Source: Hofstenia miamia (Eukaryota > Xenacoelomorpha > Acoela). From it: DNA of 64,000 bases. Positions 23,196-37,379 of the stretch are shown here, piece by piece (positions within the stretch are counted from its first letter, which is position 1; each line of letters starts with the position of its first letter). The DNA is taken from assembly GCA_004352715.1 (NCBI GenBank), contig SCFE01000002.1, positions 4,920,378 to 4,984,377 on the forward strand, given 5' to 3'. The notes under the pieces are model-generated. The model did no database searches and had not been told where the DNA came from. It saw only the letters and a program-made list of their open reading frames with translations. The position numbers and the translations under genes were made by a program.

Positions 23196-24864
23196 TTAAC
23201 AATAGGAACTATTACAGAATCTTCCTTGATGATAGGGAAATGGATTTTCGCATTTTCTTTCTCGCCTTTTCGTGCCATCTTTTCCATCCGGACAGGAGCA
23301 TACCTCCGGCCAAGCACTCCAGTTAGTAACACCGCCAGTCACTGTTTTAAGATTAGTCTTACAAACTGTTTCGGAGGTAGGATTTTGTGTGATTCCATTA
23401 ATTTTGCAGGTTGGCGATTCGTATGCATTCATAGTAATGTGGTTCCATCCAATTGCGCTTGTTAGCAGTTTTGGAAAGGTAATGCCATCTTTCGAAGAAA
23501 GTTCGCACTAAATAATTTTTTAAGGATGTCTTAACTTCGGGATTAAACCCATTTTTTCATTGTTTAAGCAATAGAAATTCAAAATTTTGAAACAAGGTGT
23601 AATATTTTTGTGACATCTGCAGTCGCTGAAGTGTTCAAGTACTTGTATCATTATAGTTTATCTACTAGTTTTTAGGTAATTTCATCAATGTGATGAACAT
23701 ATTTTAGTTCTCTATTTACTACTGCCGAAAACAAGAATTTAAATTTTAACTTTCATCTCATCAAACATGCGCATACATAAAAGATGTGCGGGTGAGGGTA
23801 TTATTCTCGTGTAGCCGATTTTACTCGCGGGTACGTATTAAATAATTAAAGTATGGATGGGTTCGAGTAAGAAAAATTTTTTTCATGAAAAGGGTTAATC
23901 CATTTATTGTAAATAATCATTAAGACATTCTTTTGTTGAATAAGAAATGGATAAAAGCTGACATTCGACGATAAGCATTCCAGTTTTCAGCAGCCATTCT
24001 AGTATTCTACATTCATTTTTGCAACACATGAAACCATACGAACATTATTGATGGATATCATTAACACGTTTAATTATGATGAATATTTGCAAGAAGTGAG
24101 TTCTTAATAATGTGACTCTGAAATTATATGCATGTAACTCCATAATACATATTAATTTACAACACTGCTTGAGCATGAGCATAAAGACTAAATATAATTT
24201 TTGGGAAGTTTTTGGAGAGATTTTATTTGAACTGTTATACCCAGTGTTTTCAAAAGTGTTTTGAGCACGAATATCTATAGGTTGTTATACTAAATTTCTC
24301 TTGCTGATTCATTTGATTAAAAATATATCAAATATATTTTATGCGTATTTTAGCGTCGACACGAGAACGGGCACAACATCGTCTCTAAAAAATGGGCATG
24401 GGCAGAGCATTCTTGATGAAAATGTTGGTAAATATATGTTTATTCGCGATAGTCATTTGATTTTATTGTTTTTGGCAAAAAATGAACTGCCGCCGCAAAT
24501 TTCGTTCTTACTATTCAGCCCTATTAGATAAAATTCTAAATTTCTTTTAACTGTTTTTTGTCTTTTCCCTTCTTTAGCAGGGCAACACCACACACTGTTT
24601 AAGTAAATTCTATATTGACGACTAGTTGTTTAGAAATACTTTTAGTAAATAAATGCATTATAAAACTTACAATTTGTGGATTAAGAAACACATTTGCTGA
24701 CATACAATTAGGTGTTTTTGCGCAATATAGCAGGCAAATACTTGTGTTAATATTTTTGTATTGACCAATGGTAAAGTTACGAAATCTCCTATTTCTGTGT
24801 TCATCCTTCAAATTGTAATTAAAGCCTCTTCTAGCCCTTTCCACACACATCACTTCATTACGTA
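23196..24864 (-). CDS. Secreted PAN/Apple plus thrombospondin type 1 protein, 5' exon missing
   Basis: Two minus-strand exons join in phase: 24864-24671 (acceptor TTTAG, donor GTAAGT) and 23507-23196 (acceptor ATTTAG, stop TAA at 23198-23196). The first exon has the early half of a PAN/Apple domain: an initial Cys, a FRNFTIGQY-type stretch, then SICLLYCAKTPNCMSANVF. The second opens with CELSSKDG, the usual closing Cys segment of PAN, then a linker with TC and TVC. It ends with a TSP1 repeat: TNWSAWPEVCSCPDG, then KRRERKCENP, then GRFCNSSYC at the C-terminus. About 167 residues are visible. PAN and TSP1 are extracellular adhesion modules that bind protein or glycan, so I infer a secreted or surface protein. 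No signal-peptide exon was found upstream; it should lie above 24864. The 1163 bp intron splits the PAN domain. The ligand is unknown. Confidence 0.8.
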
Positions 24865-27800
24865 CTAAACAATGTCTATGTGAGATTCTCTGTTGAAAAG
24901 TTCCTTTTCAAGCCCTTGTCAATAGTAGTTTTTGTGGGATTGCCTTGTCAAAGTATGTCAATTATACTTTTGTCATATGTAAAGAATTTTGTTGTGATTT
25001 TCTAAAATTACATTTGAAACAGGGGGTTACTGTTAACTTCATGTAGTTAAACCACTTAAATTTTGTTATTTGATTAATCTTTAGGATGCATTTATTTTCA
25101 GGAAGTTGTCTTAGAACATTGAAGTATTATTTGGTACTTCCACAAAAATGATTAATGTTAGCCTGAAATTATTATGCAACACAGAACAATTGGGCGAATT
25201 ATGGATTTCACTTCTAGTCCACAAAATTACCAACATTTCTCAACTTTACAAATTTGAATATTTCAACAGAATTTCAAATTTTTTAAGATAATTATTTAAT
25301 CACTTGGCTTTTGAACTTTGCGAAATGTCAGTTTATAAATTATTTAGTTTCTAAGCTGTTTGGGGTTTGGCATTGAGAGATTAATAATTTTCTAAAATAA
25401 AGTTAGAAATTATATTATCATCATAAATGAACTGGTTATTTAAACGCAATAATGTCACACTAACTGAAAGTTTTAACAAAGTATGAGTTTTAAGCATTAT
25501 AAATACTTACAGCAACATAGGCTTATGACCAAGCATGGGAAAAGAAACATTTCAGCGAATTAATTAAGTATTTAAATTAGCATTTTAAAATTTAAAACTT
25601 CTTTTGATAGGAAAATTAGCACTTTTGTTGGTATTTAGTTTATTAAAATAAAGTTCTCTTCCATTATAACTTACATTTTGCAAATTAAAGATTAATACAT
25701 TTCGAACTTTGAATTGATTTCTAGATTACAATTACTTAAGAAACAAATTATATAATATATGGATCTATACTTGTATAAATGCAATATATAATCACACTTG
25801 ACGATTATATATGTATGTATATATATATATATATATATATATAAAGTATAATCAATCTTTCAATAGAAAAAACATCTACTGTTAACAAAATACCAAGAGA
25901 AACTTACAAAAAAATTTTTTGGCTAATCGTATGTTTAGGCAGTTTAAAGTAAGTAAATAAATGGACTTCCTATAATTATAAATCTTTCAGAAATTCAGTT
26001 TACAAACACGTGGGATTGCCTGATATAATCAGATCATTAAAAAATATAGTGGGAAGGTTAACAAAACGATGCTATTAATTTTCATCAATTATTAATTTAG
26101 TGTTTGGTATTAGCAGTAAAATATTAAAATAATGACGATGGTACATATTCCGCACTAAACGGATTAACATTTACCTACATCCTCAATTAAATGTACCCAC
26201 CCAAATTATTGGATAAATACGCGTGCTCATTTCATTTTTAGTATAAACAACAACGACGATGCAACTGGTGAGATTTATGTTTTCTACTAAAAAATTTATT
26301 CCAACATTTATATTAGCCAAATTGCCATCCACAAAGATTTCTTTTGTGATACCTATATTTCGTAGTAAGAATTAGTTGTGCATATTTTTTAAGGTACTTG
26401 ATTTGTTATAAAGTCATTTCAGAACTAAGCGTATGCCATGAACTGTGAAAATGCAATGCAATGAAATGTATTACTATTCTTAGGATTTTTAGAGATTCCT
26501 AAACTTAAAGGGGTTGAAATATAATCAATGTCATAGATGCATTATTTTTGTAAATTGACTTAAATTAGAAAATGAAATTTAACTTCCAATGATGTTGATG
26601 TTTTTTGGTATAGGATTTCAACAAGAATGTAATTTTAGGTAATTTATGACCCTCTTCCCTTGATACCCTTAATATGATAATTCGTAAAGAAACTAAGTAA
26701 TGACTTCTAATGTTTTCTTACTTACTACACTACTGTACATGCTATTTACTTATAGGTTTATCTTAAGTATCTTAATGATATTCACCAAGAACTATTAATA
26801 ATATTAACACGAATTTAACTTTGCATATAGTTCTTTGCCAGCACCAGTGAATTAAATGTATTTAAAGGTCAATATGGTTTGCCATCTTGACCACTAATCC
26901 TAAAGTTGGTCAAAATGGGCAATTTCGACCAGGTAGTTAATTAAACACTTTTGGGTTGTTTCAATTTATTCGTTTATTCCTATCCTGCAGTTATCCTTTA
27001 ATGCACTTTATTGAGCATTTCAACTGTTTTACTAATTTTTTTACTACAATGTATTGCATATTTACGATACATATTGTATTCATATAAATTCAATTTCAAT
27101 AATTATTCCATCTTAATTATTTTTATAATTGATGTGATTCCCAATCGAAGTAATTTCCTTTTCTATGTATTTGCTTTTTTATTTGTTGTCTATAGACTTT
27201 TGGGTGATTTTTTTATAAAATCTTAATCTAAGGTTTTCATTCTGTACTCCATCTACTCTCCATTTAAGACAATTGCCAAAGTGTGCCATAAATATAAAAG
27301 CATTTTTCAGTTAGGCTAAGGGCAGCGTCCCCTACAGAAGACATTTCCCTCTCAAGATTTCCTAAATCAAATTAATTTTCAGTAAACAAGAGTTGGAACA
27401 AAACATTTGAAAGTTGTTTTGAAACCGCTAGATTAATAAAAATAATTAATTATAATCAAAACACTAATTAAGAAAGTTCCAAAGTTGTGTTTTCGGGTGA
27501 TAATATGAAAGCAGTTTTTGTTTAGATTGAGACATTAAAAAATTTTGCATTTTTCACACATTTACTTCAATTTCCCATATTGGTCTCAATTTTTTGGACA
27601 AGTGATATTTACCAAAATTTGCCTGATCATTGATAGTTGGTGGAGGTGATGATTAAAGAGCTCATAATGCGATCTTGCCTCTCCCATTGGGGTTGCAGCA
27701 AAATAAGTGAATGTGATAGAGCAATAGTGTGTCCAAAAAACCTCCTATTTTTCTTTTTCAAACCAAATGATTACAACAGTGATCATTAAAAATAACTCAA

Positions 27801-30060
27801 AACTTTTACTGTCTATTTTTGTTACGAAAGCTGAAGTTGGGTTATATCAAAATACCAAGGCTCGTGCCTCCCCTTTCATATTTATTTTTTGTTGTAGGCT
27901 TTCACTATATCTGGCTGAGAGAATTGCTTGCATGGGTGTTCCTTTTTTACACTTCAAAGACATTTGCTGCATTCAAGATATTTAGAAGAGCATCATTATT
28001 TGATTCATGTTTGTACGCCATTATTCCGTTGTTTTTTGATGGCAAAAGTTCGGTTTTCAGCAAAGGCATTTGTGAGACGTTTTCATCCAAATGTGATAAA
28101 TCCCTATCAAAAGAGTAAAAATAGTCCATTTATAAGGAACTGGCACTCGACGTCGTTTACAAGATTTAACTGAAGCCATTCAGACTACACAGTCCTTCAA
28201 ATAACCATAAATATAAACATACTTAATAAAAAATATTAATGGTTTTTAGTTTACTTGAATTAATTGTGTCCTTTAGAGATGGCTTTTACTATTTGTTAAA
28301 TTTTTAATGAATAATTAAGCTTAATAAAGCGAATCTGTCCTATGAAGCTCTTCATGCTTCTGAATTGAATGAAATAACGCATTGATTAATACATTCATTT
28401 TGAAAGGAAGCTAAATTTCTTGTAAATATCGTGAGCTCGAAATTGAAAAAGGATCATATGTATTAACACTCTTTGCAAAAACTTGAATTTTGTAAAATAT
28501 GTCAAATCAAATTCAATTCAAAAAGTATTTACTAAAAACTTTTCATTTATACTTCATTATATTTTATCTTTTTCAAAATAGTCCCCGCCAGAGGACATTT
28601 GTTCTCAAGAGGTTAGACCATTTCAACAAGATTTGCTGTTCCCAAACTTCTATCTTCAAATGTTTTAAGTACCTAAAATATATTGAAATTAGATAAATGA
28701 CATTAATATTTTGGTAATATATTTTTCTTAGATGTCTTAGTACATATTGCTACATCTATTTTAGTTTGCTGGTGGTTTATTATTATTTTGAAGTTTTCTA
28801 TTTTTGGCAAGCAGACATGCATGTAATTTTCTAATTGCAAATGTCTTCACATGTTTTTTGCCTAAACGTTCACCACAATTATATGAATAAATGATACATT
28901 GAAGTGGGTACATGATCTTTATTAGGAAACATGCGCATGCCTGTGCTTTCTTGTATAAATTTTTGACAAACTCTTGATGCTAAATATTTCGGTGTTTTTC
29001 ATTAGATGATGCTACTGTATTTGTATAAATCAAGCAGGAATGTAAGGTGGGATTGCCCCCTTATCTCCTTTCCCTGTAAACTGCAAAAGACTACCGTTTA
29101 TCTCAAAAGCCGTTCAAATTACTCACATGATGTACGACTTCGTTATCAATTTGACTGGAACAAATGATTTCACACATAAACTAAAATACAGAGAACTATA
29201 TCTTTCCAAGCAGGTTCAATAACAATATCTTAAAAAGGTTACGAACGTCACATTTACAGAAATTAGTCCAAGAGTTTTTTCTCTGAAGTCCCTTAACTAC
29301 CACACTTATTTGTATTTTGGTGCTGTGCTATTTAATTAATGATAATGTAACATTACAAAATTTCCAATAATGTGTCTAGCTATTTGATGAGTCAATTGCA
29401 TACAATTTTTTTAAAATAATTTTGAAGATATAGCCAATATCGCACATAGTCAATTATGAGTGCAGGTACATGTATAGCATATGAACTAAATTAATGTGCT
29501 ATTGGGCCTCTAAAAGTGCTATTCAGAATAGGAAGTTGGGGAAGAAGAAATAATCTGCCTAGCATAGATTTCTTACACATTCAGCTAGGCTGTTTATTTA
29601 AACTAAATATTTGCAATTTAAAAATTTTACAACCCGTTTCGACCACCCGACTTGAACCCAACATATACAAAGTGATCCCGAAAACCCGAAGGTAACCATT
29701 TAAAAATTAAAGTATTTAGACTTAATTCAAAAATAAACGACAAAATTTCTTAAAAATATAATGTCATCAACAATGTCTGAACTCAACCTCTTGAGTATAC
29801 TCGTGAGAACTTGGCTGGTGCTGCTAACTACCTCGTTGAAGTAGCCGAAGATGTTACCTGATTTGGAAGTTAGAGGGTACTGTAATGAAGTTAATTGCTC
29901 TATGCAGTAATTTATGTGACTAAGGATTCATGTAATTAGCGGGGAATGATATATTCTGTCCCCAGTGTTCTCTATTCTTTATCAAATGCTATCCTCTATA
30001 TGGTCTATGATAGTGATAAAAGAAGCAGAAAAATCTATATTCAGAAATTGTTTGAGCAAT
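24865..30060. other. No gene recognised; expected place of the missing PAN-TSP1 5' exon
   Basis: Long AT-rich stretch with one AT microsatellite. The overlapping plus frames at 27767-28173 are hydrophobic but match nothing. A CCCGA-rich scrap lies near 29635-29690. Confidence 0.5.
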
Positions 30061-30067
30061 GAAAAAT

Positions 30068-30200
30068 ACAAATAACAAATAAATAGATTAAGAAATTTTA
30101 AAGAAGCTATTAAAAAATACCTTAACACACATAATATAAAAAAGACTGAAATGGCGAGGTTATAAATTTTACAATCCTGATTACTCTATTACTAGAAACT
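30068..30200 (+). pseudogene. Possible LINE RT C-terminal scrap
   Basis: The plus strand reads RLRNFKEAIKKYLNTHNI, resembling the final helix of LINE ORF2 proteins, followed by a stop and AT-rich sequence. Evidence is short. Confidence 0.25.
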
Positions 30201-30429
30201 AACATGACCACAGTCCAACTTAATTATTATTATTTGTAAATATTTCTTGTTTTGTTGACTTAGTAGTTCTTTTCTTTACTCCCTCAGAATTATTATCAAC
30301 ATTTATTTATTGTTCAAACAATTTCTGAATATAGATTTTTTCTTCTTCAGCATTAAAATTTGAACCGTGGAAACCTTTTATATAGTTTTGTCTTGCTTGA
30401 AAAATTTTTTACTTAATTCCCCGCTCGCT

Positions 30430-30625
30430 ATTTGATTCAAAACAAAAAGTCTCTGTTTTTTGATAGTATATTGATTTTTTGAGAATTATAGATGGATTTT
30501 TTTGATAAAGTAATCTTTCTGATTAGTTTACTGCACGGAGAAGTTATTGATATTTCACGATTATTACAAATCTTTAAAGATTCATCCTTCTTATAACAGG
30601 GATAAACATTTGCTAACATTAGCTT
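30430..30625 (-). pseudogene. LINE reverse transcriptase fragment
   Basis: The frame reads LANVYPCYKKDESLKICNNR then EISITSPCSKLIRKI. This matches the first RT block of LINEs (K-x-A-x-V-x-P-x-x-K-K...N-x-R-x-IS), with the usual YRPIS changed to REIS. Nothing further of the RT follows, so it is an isolated remnant. Confidence 0.6.
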
Positions 30626-31758
30626 AGTCTGTAAAGATTTCGATTAATGCACTTATTACTAAAGAACTAAAGAAACAGATAATTTGCAGAGCCGAATTCT
30701 TTAATACACCAAATGTTATAATTTTAGATTTTTTAGTATTAAGCTTGCAAATACCTTGAAATGTTCTGTATTATTACATATCTAAATGAGAATGATACGC
30801 CTTGGAGCAATTCACCCAGTACTTGTCTTCAAGTTCGTTAAGAAAAAGTATTTCGCTAATACATGTTCTAGGTTTATGGATCAATAGAAAAATTGGATAC
30901 TTTCAAATTATTGAGAAAGTCAAATTCGTGACACTTCCTTAACTGTGTCTATTTTGAAGTTCCCTCATGAGCTAGCGAAAATGATTAATTATAGAAAAAA
31001 ATACATCTGATCTATTAATTCTATCTGAAGCAGGGTTTGATTCCACTTCCCTCTCCTGCAAAATTTTTACATTGCGTCCGTTCCCTCACCCATTATTTCG
31101 CTATAGGAATTTTTTCAAACATACATTCAAGATCTTGTTCATACCTTCGTGTGTTTTTATATGAAACTACTGTATTTGCCATTAGCTGTTTGTGTCAATA
31201 TCTTTATTTTAGATTCACGTGATCATATTTGCTATAATAGCAATACAAAGTGGATCCCCAATGAATTATCTACAAGAAAGAGAGCTTCAAGAATCGATGT
31301 CATTTTTGAATGAAATGAAAAGACCATTTCCAAGAGGTTTCTTTAATAAAAAGCCAAAGACTACAGCGCGACAAGAAAATACGTAAAAATGATAAAACAA
31401 TGTTTGCCATTTTGAAGAACTCTAATTTGATAGAAAAGTGCTTATTTTTAGAATCTTCCTATTTGTGCAATCATTATTAATAAAATTAAGTTTTAATCGG
31501 AAACGTCTATACTTCGAATTGAATAATTTAAATGAATATGATGAATGTCCATTTATATTTGATCTCACAAATTTTTTGCAAATTTTAGAACTATGAGGTT
31601 TGAGAATACATACATGTAAGTGGTGATATACATGCATTATTCAAAAAATTTTTTGATCCATAATTACTAAGTTTAATTCAAACCCTAAATAAATGAGGTT
31701 TCAGATATAAGTTTCAAAAGTATTAAAATGATAAATTGCCAGAGATTCAATATATAAA

Positions 31759-31822
<64 letters not shown>

Positions 31823-32714
31823 CATGCATAATAAACAATACATGTAGATAGAGTCACGTTTTTTTGGATAGTATCTAAATTCCCCTTTCAAGCATTGCAA
31901 AAATTAACACATTGTAGTTCCAAATTTTAAGAATGCGGAAAATTATTTTCCACGAATATAACTATTCCAAATACACAAAGAATCATTAATAACAATACAA
32001 AGCAATAATTTGCTTACATGACAATTAATATGTTAATCACCATTTTATAAAAATTGCAGGCTTCGTAAAAAATTATGCGTCAACATATATTGTTGACATT
32101 TCAGTCAACGTGTTAAAATACGAAGTTCAAATTTGAATTATGTTGACACGAATACATGTATAATTAACAAAATCTCCTTACATCAGTTATTATTAGTTTA
32201 TATTTAAATCATTAGCGCACGTTATTGTTAATTGACGAATTTCTGAAAGTCTCTTCTAAAAGCCATTTAAGCTTCAATTCTGCTCTATTTTGTTGTATTT
32301 GGAAGTAAATTATTTCTAAAATTAGTTGCGATTATACATAACAAATACAAATGTGCATTCTAATATAAGATTTAACAAATCTTCAACTCAATCGAGGATA
32401 AAATATAGCATTAATTCAAACCTTTAGAAGCGTTTTATTTCAACGCAATGCGTTTCTTTCATGTTACATCGACTGAGAATTGCATTTTGAAAAAAATTAA
32501 GTATAAACATTATTGCCTGTGCATTCAGTTTTTTTGTTGGAGCAACAAATTTAAACAAGTGTACTAAGCAAAAATTACTAATAAATTATAGTGAAATCAG
32601 CTAATTTGTGGACACTTAACATCTTACAAAAATAAATTTAATGTTAAATTAAAATTTACCTCGACCGCACTTAAAATTAATTGACTCTTAGGTTATCACT
32701 CATTGCAGATTGGA

Positions 32715-34312
32715 TCTATCAAAGTTAACACGAAACTATCACCGAATTGGAATTGGATCGGATCCCGGAACGGTTCGAATCGGATCGGATCAATATTTTG
32801 AGAAAATTTCGGATCTGTTCCGGATCCAGAAATGTTCAATAACTATGTATATTGTGCATTTTATACATTACGCACGTATTTATCTTTGAATGCCACTTTA
32901 AGTGTGTTAATAACTACAATCTAAGTGAAATTTTGTAATTGAATTTCATTTTTCATACAACAGGTTCGGTGTTATTCTTTTCAACAACTAATAAAATTGC
33001 GATTCATGTTAGCTATCACATAAAAAGAAAATTGTAAAGCAACTAAAGGCATTTGTTTGTATAGACTTGCAAATAGAAAAGCAGAAGAAACACCGAAAAA
33101 CAAGTGAAATACCTTAGTTGCTGCAAACACCTCTAAAATGTAATGATACTAATATAACTTGGGATGCTCTTCAATAAAAAATTTTCATGTAAGATGCACT
33201 ATTAGCAACTTGCAAGAACAATTTAGTTTTCAGAAAATTCATGATTATTATAATCACTACTGTTGAAATTTTTATAGAGTTATACCCTTCACATAGCAAA
33301 AATAGGGTAATTTCAATAAAAATAAAAATTTAAAATTTATATTTTAATCTCAAATTTAGTTTGAAAAATGAATTTTTCTATCACGGATTTTAATATACTC
33401 TACTACAATTTTATAATATCTTGCAACATATATTTTGTGTTTGTTCTTTAATTTGCAATTGTTTATATGATTCTTGTTTTCATCGCCTTAGCTGCTATGA
33501 TTTTAAAGTAAGTTTTATTTTGTTAATAGTGATTTTTGGACTTTGACGTAATAAAATTAATAGGGTGGTATTACCACAAGAAACTCAACTATTTAAATTC
33601 CATACATGTATTAGGATTATAGTTAATGCCAATTTTAGGAACGAGATTACTAAAAAGTTTACAAATAAGCAAAGAAATGAGTTTGTTGGAGTTTTCGATG
33701 AGAAATTATCAATTTACACTTACATCAAAGACACTTCTTTTAAAAACAGACAATTACATATAAAAGAAGCAATCTATTTCAAATATTGATGGAAATCGGC
33801 TGAAAATTGTAGGCCTATTTTATGAACGTTCACAAAAACATTTCTTGAATTATTTTATTTGGTTGACCAAAATTGACTCTGTATTAGGTTGTAGTAATAG
33901 CACAGCATTTGATACTATTGTAATATTTCAAAATTTAACATTGCTTTTTCAAAACATTGCTATTAAGTTATATAGGATTCCCTACATTTGAGTTGATTTG
34001 CATGCACTTTTGCGTAGGTCGTCCCATTTTTCGAATACGTCGGTCCAAAACCGACCAAATCCTCCCCGGTATATCGTATATGTCCATTTTTGATCTCAAA
34101 ACAGTATTGAAGCACTTAAAATATTCTATTGTCATTTGAAAAAAAACATAAATATATTTTAAGCCGTGTTTATCTATTGTTAGAATACTTATTTATATTC
34201 GGATTGAAAACAGAAATTTTTTTAAAAATCCGGATCTGATCCGTCCCCTGAAGTTTCGGATCTGGATTAGATCGGATCCTAAAATATTGGATCAGATTCC
34301 ACCTCTGATCTA
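32715..34312. mobile_element. Element with GGATCGGATC-rich inverted ends
   Basis: At the left, GAATTGGAATTGGATCGGAT then CCGGAACGG, and ATCGGATCGGATCAATATTT; at the right the reverse complement reads CAGAGGTGGAATCTGATCCA, then GGATCCGATCTAATCC. GATCTATCAA occurs just outside both ends (about 32711 and 34303), a possible target duplication. CAGAGGTGG fits a hAT end. The inside holds a 74-codon open frame (33565-33789) that I do not recognise. Confidence 0.45.
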
Positions 34313-34561
34313 TCAATTTTAGTTGTCATACACAGGAAAATAATTTATTATCTGAATACGAACACTGGTCAAAACTACTTACTGATAAAAATTCATATTT
34401 TTGACTCAACAACTAATTTTGAAACAGTTTATTACTTATGAATTTGCTGGTTTGGCTCAATTGATTTATAAAAGCAAAGATTGAAACTAAAGAAAGGTAT
34501 AAGCTTTAGACAAACCCCAACAGATCCTTCTTATGTTTTTCTAGATATCTGACTTGAACCT

Positions 34562-35955
34562 ACAATTCTTGTATATGCGCACAAAATGCTTATAAATAAT
34601 TCTAGTGCGCTACAAATAAGATCAACACAATAGATTTAAATCGGAAAGGTGTTCAGTGAATAAGTAGTGTTTCAGACCCTTTTTAAATTGAATAATATTA
34701 AGTTCATTTGCAAGATGAGCTGGAAGATTGTTAAAACGCTTAGCACCACTATACGAGAAGCTAATTTCATGATCACGACCGAGAGATTTTGGAATGATTA
34801 AGGTCTTTCCATTTAATGTTCTTTTGGTTTCATCCTGCCATTTAGAGACTTCCAGATAATTAGACATACTTTATAAGTAATCCTTTGAGGAATTTTTAAC
34901 CAGTGTAGCTGATAAATAGCCGGACTAACATGATCATATTTTCTTAGATCGAAAACAAATCTAGCAGAATTATTTTGTGATACCTGTAGCTTGGTCATGA
35001 GATGACATGAGATCCCCATTAATTAAGCAACCATCCATAACATCAATGCGTGACAGAATTAAGGATCTAATTAATTCCGCACGTATAGCAGTAGGTAGAC
35101 AGTTTCTTATTCTGTAAAGGTTTCTGAGAATTCCATTACATGTTTTCACTATATTACTGACATGAGCATCGATAAATTGCTTTCCATTAGCAGACCCAAA
35201 TTTCTAATTGTTGTATTGGTGGTAATTTGAGAAAGTGCATTAAAAACCATGAAATCCGTCTTAGTAGCGTTTAACACTTGAGAAAGCTGATGATAATTTT
35301 CTTTCGAGAGTAGTTATGATGTCCAGTGCCTCCGTCTTAGCATTATGAATCCCATCCAAATATGACTGAATGTAAAATTTTGTGTCATCTGCGAACATTT
35401 TATATTGTATCCTAGTATTTGAGAGAAAATGACTGATGAATGCATTGTAAATAATAAATAAAATAGGACCAAGAATAGACCTGTGGTACGCAATAGAATG
35501 CTGTATTTATATTGGATTTAGTTAAGCCAGCTTTATAATAATTACGTCTTTCTGAGATATATGATTTGAACCAATTAAATGCTGTCGATCTCATGCCGCA
35601 TTTGTACAATATATCTAGCAAAAGCTGGTGTTCAACCAAATCACAAGCTGCACTTTGATCAAGTAGTACAACAAGGACTGCTAACCTTCTAGATTTAAAA
35701 GCTAAGAGATCATTCTTGATTTCTTAACAGAATAGTTTCTAATGAGTGATGTCTTCTATATCCTGATTGATTTGAGGGTATTATCTCATTTGATTCAAGA
35801 AATGAAACTAACTGCGTGCACGCTGCCTTTTCAATAATCTTTGATAATCAGTGTATGCTAGAGATTGGACGATATGCAGAGGGGTTATCCTTTTTCTGAC
35901 CCGCATTTTAAGATAGGTGTTATTATGCTCATCTTAGAACTTTGGTGCAACACTT
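34562..35955 (-). mobile_element. LINE family B reverse transcriptase copy, frameshifted
   Basis: Minus-strand RT text runs from about 35955 to 34620: an early block with SIITPILKCGSEKDN, then LLDQSAACDLVEHQLLLDIL (the first catalytic Asp region), FNWFKSYISERRNYY, then LRNLYRIRNCLP-like and LNGKTLIIPKSLGRDHEISF, SYSGAKRFNNLPAHLAN and FKKGLKHYLF. Several frame changes and stops mean it is inactive. The 3' end near 34562 (GCGCATATACAAGAATTG) matches the copy at 13.8-14.3 kb, but the (ATT)n tail is absent here. The type is CR1/L2-like by RT motifs. Confidence 0.8.
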
Positions 35956-35999
35956 AAACCAACTCATTCTTTTTCTATATACATACTGCTTGAGCCTTA

Positions 36000-37379
36000 A
36001 TAAAGCGTGTCATATGCAGATTCAGAGATCAGGAATCGTAATCGCGGTTGGTGAAATTATTGACTTCTGCAAAATGTCACCTTAGGAGCTAACTCCAGGG
36101 CCGGACTTAAAATCGTAAAAGAAGAAGGAAAATTTCGTCCAACTTGTTGTGACTGCGGATTTGGATATCTTTATAAGTTTGCCAATTATGAGCATTCAAA
36201 TATTTTTGGAACTCATCAAAGACTTTGAGAGTTCCCCATTAAAATAGGGTTCAGAATATATTTCACTCTGGACGTTACAGCTCTAACATTTTGCTAATGT
36301 TTTTATAATTATTTTTAGAAAAATTGTAAGTGAAAAAGCATTTGAATAATTTCAGATCACGTTGCTGCTTCATCAGAGTCACTTAATGAATACACAAAGC
36401 TGAAATCAATGTTGTATAAAGCATAATTTGGAGAAGCATAAAGTGTCTAAAATCTCTTTGCTGGTTGATTTATCAGTCCTATAAATAATGATAAGTAAAT
36501 ATATTCATATAAATTCGAAGATGTATTATAAACAGACATGGTAAATTTAATGTGACTAATTGATAGGTAAATTCAAGCAAAAATATGGCAGCCACTTAAA
36601 TACGCCCACTTTTTGAATACAAATTGTAAAACATTCTTAGGCAATGGTTCGTCCCATATGAAGATCTGAAGCACAATTATCATACGCTCTCAAGCTAGTT
36701 TCATTTTGGTATATACTACGCATACTGTAAGTTTAAGTGACTTGGATTTAAAATTAGAGAAAGTGAGGCATCTACTGCTATCTTGTAAGGAAAACTTGAT
36801 ATAAAATAATAAACTGAATTACTTGATAGACGCATTGAATATTTTAAATTTATTGATACGAAATTATTCTGGGAATTGGGCTCATAATTAGGGAGAAGCT
36901 TGTTGAAAACTGATGAGGCCTAAGTTACTCAAAACATAGTTTTGCTCAACTCTCTCATTAAATTTCAAATCTTCCTTTTGCGTCAATTTCTAATTATGCA
37001 TGTTTGCAAATTACGAAATTTTCTTGTATATGTACTTTAGTTGTATTTCTTACATAGCATTAAACAATTTTCTAAATAACTGAAAATCGTTTCAGTATAT
37101 GCTGATGAATGCAAGTGCTATACTAATAATATGCTATTGAAATATTGGTAATATGCGTTGAATTGAGAGTTTATAGAAAATAAATAAATAGTAATTCATT
37201 AATTTAAAATATGTAATTTATTTGATTTTTTGCATCACAATTATATGATGGTAAAGTTGCCTGTTAGATAGGTTGTCCGTTATCCAAAAATAAGCTGTTA
37301 ACAAAGCAAGTATAAAACAAAACTACAAAGACAAGCATTGAGCAGAAATACTACATTGATAAAATCTACAGCACAATTC
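36000..37379. other. No gene recognised
   Basis: Contains CAGGGCCGGACTTAAAA at 36106, which looks like a lone hAT-type end, with no partner found. Confidence 0.45.

Noticed and set aside
23193-23511. Plus-strand frames opposite the TSP1 exon
   Set aside because: Shadows of the minus-strand exon, which has WSAW/CSC and splice sites.
27767-28173. Overlapping plus-strand frames of 72-99 codons
   Set aside because: Hydrophobic, mutually overlapping, no splice context or domain.
29635-29690. CCCGA-rich stretch as a transposon end, with a similar CGCGGGTACG scrap at 23790-23870
   Set aside because: Typical of some hAT ends but no paired end or frame between them.
31685-31900. Frame rich in IYIYIY
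   Set aside because: Translation of an AT microsatellite.
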